From assembly GCA_017165825.1 (NCBI GenBank), contig CM029368.1, positions 31,342,008 through 31,406,007 on the forward strand: a stretch of DNA of 64,000 bases, given 5' to 3'. Source of the stretch: Hepsetus odoe (Eukaryota > Chordata > Actinopteri > Characiformes > Hepsetidae). Positions 57,293 to 64,000 of this stretch are shown piece after piece. The translations under genes and the position numbers were made by a program. Under the pieces are notes generated by a model. It was not told the origin of the DNA. It did no database searches and saw only the letters and a list, made by a program, of their open reading frames with translations. Positions within the stretch are counted from its first letter, which is position 1. The number at the start of each line of letters is the position of its first letter.

Positions 57293-58305
57293 TTTATTTT
57301 GCATTCTTTTCCATATGGCATCCTTGCACATGTGTAATATGCTTAACCAGTGCTATGCTAAAAGACATTAGTTTGAAAAGATGACATGAAATCTTCTGAA
57401 ACCTTACAGTCCACAGTTACAAGAACCAAATGCTGATAAACCATGCGTATATCCTGGCAATGAAACAACAGACTGCCATGCTTTAGACAGAGTGAGACCT
57501 CAGCGCTGGGAGGCCAGACACACTTGCCAATTCACAAAAGGTAGTAGTGCACTCTGCTTGCAACCTGTTTCAGTGTCCAGCCTGTATTTACTGATGTTTC
57601 CTCTTTTCAGATTTGCAATATCATCCCTATCCATTGACCCACAGTGCATGAGACCACGCAAGAGGAGCTTTTAAGGAATTTTCACTTTTAGGCACAATTC
57701 TATGTAACGTAACACACACTGACATACCACACGGACATATCATGATGTAGGCACAGTATATATGAGGGGCACTTCAACTGAATACTGAACTTTTGCAGAA
57801 AACATGGGTAACTTCTTAAATACGTTAAATCTATTCAACTACTTTTTTCTACAAAGAAAGCATTTTAAGTGACACTATTAAATCAATTCTGTATTAATAT
57901 CAGTGTATAAAAAACATTGACATTTGGTTAAAAAAAAAAAAAAAAAAAAACCCACCCACAAAACGAGGCCAAAAAAAAAAAAAAATGCACCGTAGAACAG
58001 TAGTTGTGTGCAATGTAACATTTTGAAGAATATTGTTCTGTGCAGAAGGACTACTCAAACACGTTACTGAACAGCATTTAAATTCAACTTACTACTTAAG
58101 TTTACTTCCAAGGAAAATGAGTCTACGGACATTTCTAATGAGTTAACAGAGGTCCATTGCAAAGTGAACGAGCTTTTATACAATCCTTTCTTTTTTTGCA
58201 TCGTGTTGAAGAGTGTACTTCTCTTGGAACCGTGTTTTTGTTCTTGTTTTTAAACATTTAGCAACAGAAGGCGTTAGGAAAAACCGATAAACCCAGATGA
58301 CTTCA
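57293..58305 (-). other. adnp2: 3' UTR of adnp2
   Basis: About 1 kb of non-repetitive sequence between the adnp2 stop codon and AATAAA on the - strand (57298-57293). It includes A tracts at 57930-57950 and 57972-57984. No other gene is visible. Confidence 0.5.
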
Positions 58306-61300
58306 TTAAGCCTCTTCCCTTCGAGAGGTACTTTGCTGTATGTCTGACTCCATGTCTGCAGAGGGCCTCTCAGGCTCGATCACTGGAATAAACAGGCCGT
58401 GTTTCACTTTCATGACCTCCGTCATTTTGAAACCTAACAGAACCACAGCTTTGTTTCTCTGCAAGTGCTTCATGCACCTGGTGCGCTTTGCGCCAAACTG
58501 ACAGGCGATGTCGGTTTTGTTCAGCAGTAGACGGCTGCTCAGTGCGAAGATCTCCTTCTTAAACGGATAGGGCTGTTTGTTGAAGTACCTGTTTACAAAT
58601 TCCCGCCGCTCATCGAAGGAGCGTATCTCCATTCCGGTGGGATCAAGCGCAAACTGCACAGAAGGATCGAACTGCATTTCGGGTGACTGGGGACTCATTC
58701 CTACCAACCTGTCCCTCTCAAACTTCCTTTTCCTGGCTAGCCTGGCCTCTCTTTCTCTCTTGTTCGCCTCTATGGCTTCTCTCACAGCCAGCTCCAGCCT
58801 CAACTTGCTCTGCAGTTCTGCGGTCGTCTCTGACGACTGGAGTCCAGGCACCGAGGCTTGGACAGTTGCTGGAACTTGAATCGAGGTCTGTCTGGGGGGT
58901 GGTGGGAATGAGACCAGGCCCTGGCTTACTCTGGGGGTAAGAGCTAGTCCATAATTCATCATCCTTTCGGCATCTTTGGGGGTCTTGGGGGCAGAACGAC
59001 ATTTGGATATGTGGACGCTGATAGCCTTGACTGTGGTTTTCCCTGTGTATACGCCGCCACAGTAGATGCACTTGTAGGCTGGGGCTTTGAGAATAGCATG
59101 AACAGTCGGTACAATGAAGTGCTTGTCTCGGAGGTGTATCTGATAGCACTCCATGCTCAGTAGCTTCTCGGAACAGAAGACACAGTCTGAGCCTTCTGGT
59201 TTTGGTATGGGCATCTTACAAACAGACTGAGGAGAGGCAGGCAACATCTTCAAAAAAATCAGATCTAGTGAATTGGTGACTAGAGCCAAGTTAAGCTCCT
59301 TTTCTCCCATAATCTCCTTTGGGGCAGCGGTGTTAATGTCAAAATAAGGGAAAAGGAGGTTGCCACATTCATCAGTGTAAAGACGGTACTCTCGTCTCAT
59401 GAAGTCACAGTTTGCCTTTTGGGTCGGATTGTGTTCCATCTGGATATGGGCCACCAGCTGCTTGATGGAATAGAACATCCCAGAACAGTACAGGCAGTTC
59501 AAACCATGCAGTAAATGTTCAAAAAGCCCCCTTTCTGAGAGCAGGATCTTGCACATTAGACATTTCACTGTCTTGTCAGGCATTTTCTTCAAGAAGGGCG
59601 CTCGGGCAGCAAGACCTAGCTTGGACTTCTTTGAGGACTCTTTATGGACCTCAGCATGGGATTCATACAGGCTAGAAGGAAAAAGTTCATTACAAACAGG
59701 GCAAGTGATCCACTTCTTGGTTTGCTTGGAGTCCTGAGAACCATTGTTGGTTGATACGTTTTGCTGTGTGTGGTGGTTCTGTGGCAACGGTGTTTTATTG
59801 ACAGACTGAACGTTGTTCGCCTGGACAGACAATACTTGGAATGGAGCAAGGGTGTAGGTAGGCAGGCCGTCAACTTTGTTGCCTGTGGGAATCAGGTGAC
59901 TCAGTAGAGATTGTGACGTTAGCATGGTGCCTCTAGGGGTAGGCTGGTTTACAGGGAAGCGTGGAGTGACGATCATTGATTGTGGTGGTGGTCCTGCAAC
60001 AGCTGGTACATTAAACTGTACCCCTTGTGGAAGCAAAACTTGACGAGGAGGAGGCTGCATCTGAGTAGGGACTCCTACCCTTACTGGCAGCTGTGGGTGA
60101 GGGATAACTGGCTGAAGTGTTGGAGTGGGTGCCATGCCTCCAACAGCAGGTACTAAGGCAGGCACAGCTCTTGGAGTCTGGACATTCTGGAGAGTCAGTG
60201 GTTGACCAGGTGGAAGTAATCCCTTTGCCTCAGCACTGGCAAGCTGAACCAGGGCTGAAGCTTGGGCAGGAAGAATTGCCGTGTTTGGCCCAGGGGCACT
60301 AAACAGTCTAGGGCCACCGTTTGCCACTCCCGGTAGTACTGCACCTGGAGTTGGTGCAGGACTCACTAATAGCTGGCCATTTGCTCCTGCCAAAACAGGA
60401 CTACCTTGAGCCTTTGGTGCAAGAGTAGGAAACAATTTTTTATTATCGGTTTCAAAAATGAGAGCATTGATGTGCATTTCCAGCTCCTTGTGCTTGTCAG
60501 AAGTTAGTATGTGATATAGCAGGTGCTCTGAGGTTTCAGCATTTGCACCACAGACCTTACAATAAAATTTCTGGTACATCGGACCTAGGGTTGGCAGTTC
60601 ATTGTCAGTTCTTTGTCCAGCAAAGCGATTCAACAGGGAAGTGTAATGATTTATGAGAACATGTTTCTTCATGCTGTACAGAAGGTTATCATTAAAATGG
60701 CATTTTCGACACTGAAAAACATTACTGCCTAAAGCTTTTGTGGGCAAATGTTGTGGCACTGTTTCAAGCTCTGCCTTTTGGGATTCAACGTGGAACAGTC
60801 TGTAGTGCTTGGAGATGACTTTTGGGTGACCAATGAATGGGCAGCCAGAGCAGACAGAAAGACTGCAGAGACGCTGCTCCTCATCATGGCAGCGATGAAT
60901 ATGGGATCTGAAGGAATACCATGACCGTGTTGAGAATTTACACAAGGAACAGCATAAGCCTTGCGTACGATATACCCACTAGAAGAGAAAAAAAGAAAGG
61001 CACAAATGTTAGACGTTAATGTCTTTATAAAGAAACCTGACCCATTTTTTACAACATACAAAAGGAAAAGAGACTTACAAAACCCTTTGTTAATCTGAGG
61101 AAAACTTTCCAAAGTATTGTGCTTAATGCTGAAAAGTAATGGTGCCAAAATATATTTAGGTTAAATGGTAAATCTTTAATTTAAAAAAACTTGGGGACCC
61201 TATCTGGACTTCCCCTACAAATAGTTTATGCTAAATTGAGAACCACTATGCTCCGTCTCTTCCTGGTAAAACGTTTACCTGCTACTTTGCAACTTGTAAT

Positions 61301-63912
61301 TCAGAAGCTCAGTACAGTATAGCCTATTAAATATTGCAATAATTATCAAAAACAAGAAAAGAAAAAAAATATGCAGCACATGGACAAAAAGTACTTCTAA
61401 AGCATGCCAAAGAATCCCAGATGGTGTACTACCCTTGGTATATATTCATGATATACTGAATCCCACAATACAATGCAGAAAATGGGGCCTAGTGGTTAGG
61501 GAGTTGCCCCGCATCGGAAGATTGTGGGTTCGATTCCCTCACAAGTAGGTTGCCCTGAGGTACCCCTGAGCAAGGTACTGTCCCCGTCACTGCTCCCCGG
61601 GCGCTTTCAATAGCTGCCCACTGCTGCACGGTGTTTGTGTGCATGGGTTAAAAGCAGAGGTCCAATTTCGTTGTGGTTCACGCTTGCTGTGCTGTGACCT
61701 CGCAATGACAAGGGTTGTCACTTTCACTTTCAAATTTTAGGAGGGCAGTACACAGTAGGGCTGACCTATCTAAGGGAATTTGGTAATTGCCAAATTAAAC
61801 CAAACTGCACTTTCAAAATATGAAATAATTTGAATTGTATTAAATAAAATTCACCCAGACCCTTTTTTCCAGGTATTTTTTCCAGCCTTGAGACCTAAAA
61901 ATACTACATGTAATGCCCCACACTGCCAAATTACAAGCATTACACCAACAGATTTCAACAAATGTTCCCCATCAATTACATACATTTAAATGTGCATCCC
62001 TTTGGACTTTAAACTTTACATTTGCAATAATAAATAAATAAATAAATAAATAAATTTGTTCAGTGTGTCATTATAAAGTCAAAAACAAGTCTACCTTTTA
62101 AAGCAATTAATAGCTAACAAATATGAGCAATTAGCAAACAATCCTATTCATTAGGGCTTAATATTTTGGGATTACATTTAAAACGTACATTTTTAATTTC
62201 TTTTCAATTATACTCTAAATTTTTTATAAAGAAGAACACTTAAGGCTTGCATAGTAAATGAAGAGGACTAGACAATTTAGGTACTCTACATCATTAGATC
62301 AAAATTCTTCATATCATCATGTTATAACAATATGAATGTGTGCGCCATGCAATTTTAACAATTCTTTAACAATTACATTAAGAAAAAATTGTGTTCACCT
62401 TTTTCTTCCACCTGCCAGCATATCCATCAGACAAATCCTTCCATTCAGTGGCATTATAAACTGTATCCCCTGGATCAAAGTCTTGGAGATTCTGAATTGG
62501 AAAGAGATTAAAATGAGTACTGAAGGGCTGAAGACCTCACATCACGATACACTTTAATAGCTTTACCAAATGGACATTGTGTACAATTGTAAAAAAGAGA
62601 ACTAGGTGAAAAAACTCTCGAGTCTGTATGATTTATAGGTGTGTAATAATTAGAATTCATATTTTACTAGCCTTCTGCAACATACAAAAAAAAAAGTACT
62701 GATTTCAAGCCTGGTTACACTTCTTAAATTCATGCATATTATGAGGAAAAACGGCCAAGCGTAAAGATTGGAGCAATCCTTCCATCCATCCATTATCTGC
62801 CGCTTGTCCCAAACGGGGTCGCGGGGGAGTGCCGGCGTCCAACCCAGCGCACACGGTGAGGACGGGGGACACACCCTGGACAGGTCGCAAGCCCATCGCA
62901 GGGAGGAGCGGGACAGGGACGGCACCTTGCTCAAGGGCACCTCAGGGCAACCTATTGGGAAGGGGTTTGAACCCCCGATCCTCCGAACATGTGGCCAACA
63001 CCCTAACCACTAGGCCACGCTGCGGAGCAATCCTGAAAAGGATAAATGCGGTGCCGTCTAGGTCAGGACATCTCCGAAATGGTAGATATGGGGCTGAGTA
63101 GCTGCAGACTACTTAGGGGGCCACTGACCATTTCACTGCTGAAATCAATGGGCATGTGAGCATCACAACTGGACCATGGAGCAATGTATGAAGGCAGCCT
63201 GGTATGATGAATCACATTACCTGGAAACTAGGCAAGCAATACCAGGATGCAAGAGGAAGACAAGCTGGAGCAGACAGTGTTTTGCTCTTGGAAATGTTCT
63301 TCTTGAACCCTACTTTGTACTTTGATACCGCCTACCTAAACAATGTAACGAGCAAAGCACACAGCTGTATAATGTGCTCTGCCAAACTGCATGAATGGTA
63401 CAGAAACATTAAAGGCTCCTGATGTTGATCTGGCCTCAATATTCTCCAAATTCAGTCAAGCAACTGGACAAACTAGCCTGTTCATTGGAGGTCCTGGATG
63501 CAATTTACAGGACTTAAAAGGATCTGCTATAATGACGTGGTGCCAGATACTCTGCACACCATCAGAGGTTTTAGAGAGGCCATGCCTTGAAAGATTAAAC
63601 CTGTTTTGACAGCAAAAGGTTTCTGTCAGTCTAACCAATATGTTTTATGTGGCTAGGTGTCAACAGAGGTTCTATCGTATCCGGACAGTATACTGTATTC
63701 AGGACACACGTATCAGGCTCTTTTAAAACTACAGATAAATATTCTGTACAGGAAAGAATACCTAAAGTAAAAAAATGTCTTTTTTAGGAGAATATTAGAC
63801 TTACCTGACTCAAGCTCAGACACTGCTCAAGTCCAAATTCACTCAAAATGTTTTTCACTTTCTTTCTGGTCCTTCGAATTTTCTCAATTCCTCGAACTGG
63901 ATATTGATACAT
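58306..63912 (-). CDS. adnp2: ADNP homeobox protein 2 (zinc fingers and homeodomain)
   Basis: Three coding exons on the - strand: 63912-63805 (MYQYPVRGIEKIRRTRKKVK...), 62491-62399 (NLQDFDPGD...) and 60978-58306, in phase 0 at both joins, giving 957 residues. The start follows the ADNP-family N-terminus, and exon 3 opens WVYRTQGLCCSLCKFS. C2H2-type fingers follow (CCSLCKF, FQCRKCHF, FYCKVCG, ITCPVCNELF, VKCLMCKI, SDCVFCSEK, YKCIYCGG), with a proline/glutamine-rich linker between the early and later fingers. A divergent homeodomain lies at roughly residues 855-915 (MEIRSFDERREFVNRYFNKQ, then ACQFGAKRTRC). ADNP proteins are nuclear chromatin and transcription regulators. I chose ADNP2 over ADNP because txnl4a is next door, as on human 18q23. 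It is shorter than human ADNP2. Confidence 0.93.
61484..61731 (+). mobile_element. tRNA-derived SINE (family A) in adnp2 intron 2
   Basis: GGGGCCTAGTGGTTAGGGAG head, B-box GGTTCGATTCCC, GCTCCCCGGGCGCTTTCAAT body, AAGGGTTGTCACTTTCACTT end. One of the best-preserved family A copies. Confidence 0.85.
62027..62055. repeat. (AAAT)n microsatellite
   Basis: Seven tandem AAAT-type units in adnp2 intron 2. Confidence 0.85.
62778..63024 (-). mobile_element. tRNA-derived SINE, reversed, in adnp2 intron 1
   Basis: The - strand reads GCGTGGCCTAGTGGTTAGGG, B-box GGTTCAAACCCC-like region, GAGGTGCCCTTGAGCAAGGT and a long GC-rich body ending in a GGATGGATGGATGG run. It resembles the element at 43695-43872. 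Confidence 0.8.
63100..63625 (+). mobile_element. Degenerate Tc1/mariner transposase
   Basis: Broken frames match a Tc1-like DDE transposase: about 63156-63225 reads NWTMEQCMKAAWYDESHYLE (family WSDES motif), and 63510-63600 reads NLQDLKGSA, TWCQILCTPSEVLERPCLER, corresponding to the C-terminal end after the D-E/D region. Several stops and frameshifts make it inactive. It lies antisense in adnp2 intron 1. Confidence 0.75.
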
Positions 63913-64000
63913 GATTCAACACCTAGGAAAAAGAGCAAGAATTTAATAAAAGAACACAGTAGAATAATTAAATAACCAAAATAAAGCAGTAAGAAAGGCA

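Noticed and set aside
1..64000. Prokaryote-type features (operons, CRISPR arrays, ribosome binding sites, insertion sequences)
   Set aside because: The window is vertebrate nuclear DNA. Regular repeats here are coding minisatellites, SINEs or whole-gene duplications.

Overview
This is a nuclear segment from a teleost fish. The evidence is many-exon genes with GT-AG introns, AATAAA polyadenylation signals, tRNA-derived SINEs, L2-like LINE tails with the fish-typical GCTCTGGATAAGAGC hairpin, and the vertebrate genes txnl4a and adnp2. The SINE types suggest an otomorph fish, but I cannot name the species.

Positions 1-51.9 kb hold a head-to-tail array of seven egg-envelope (zona pellucida, ZP1/ZP4-type) gene copies, all on the + strand. 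Each copy encodes a signal peptide, an N-terminal ZP-N module, a large proline-rich repeat exon, a trefoil domain and a ZP module, spread over 11 coding exons. Copies 6 (32.3-41.9 kb, 1193 codons) and 7 (44.5-51.8 kb, 1147 codons) are intact, and I could place every exon. Copies 1-5 (1 is cut by the window edge) are 6.5-7.6 kb units that resemble one another closely, introns and spacers included. Their reading frames are broken by many small indels, nearly all private to one copy. That pattern suggests an uncorrected long-read consensus in a near-identical repeat at least as much as real pseudogenes.

Copies 2-5 also carry, between exon 1 and their own exon 2, a decayed second exon 2/exon 3 pair of the copy-6 type. 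This suggests the units descend from a chimeric gene. SINE insertions date the duplications: one SINE is shared by the 3' flanks of units 1-4 and its empty site survives after unit 5, while another SINE occurs only after units 2 and 4, which suggests duplication of a two-gene block.

At 53.2-63.9 kb, on the - strand, lie txnl4a (spliceosomal U5 protein Dim1, complete, 142 codons) and adnp2 (zinc-finger/homeobox protein, complete coding region, 957 codons). Their pairing matches the TXNL4A-ADNP2 neighbourhood of human 18q23. The intergenic and intronic space is filled with SINEs, LINE fragments, a degenerate Tc1/mariner transposase and simple repeats.
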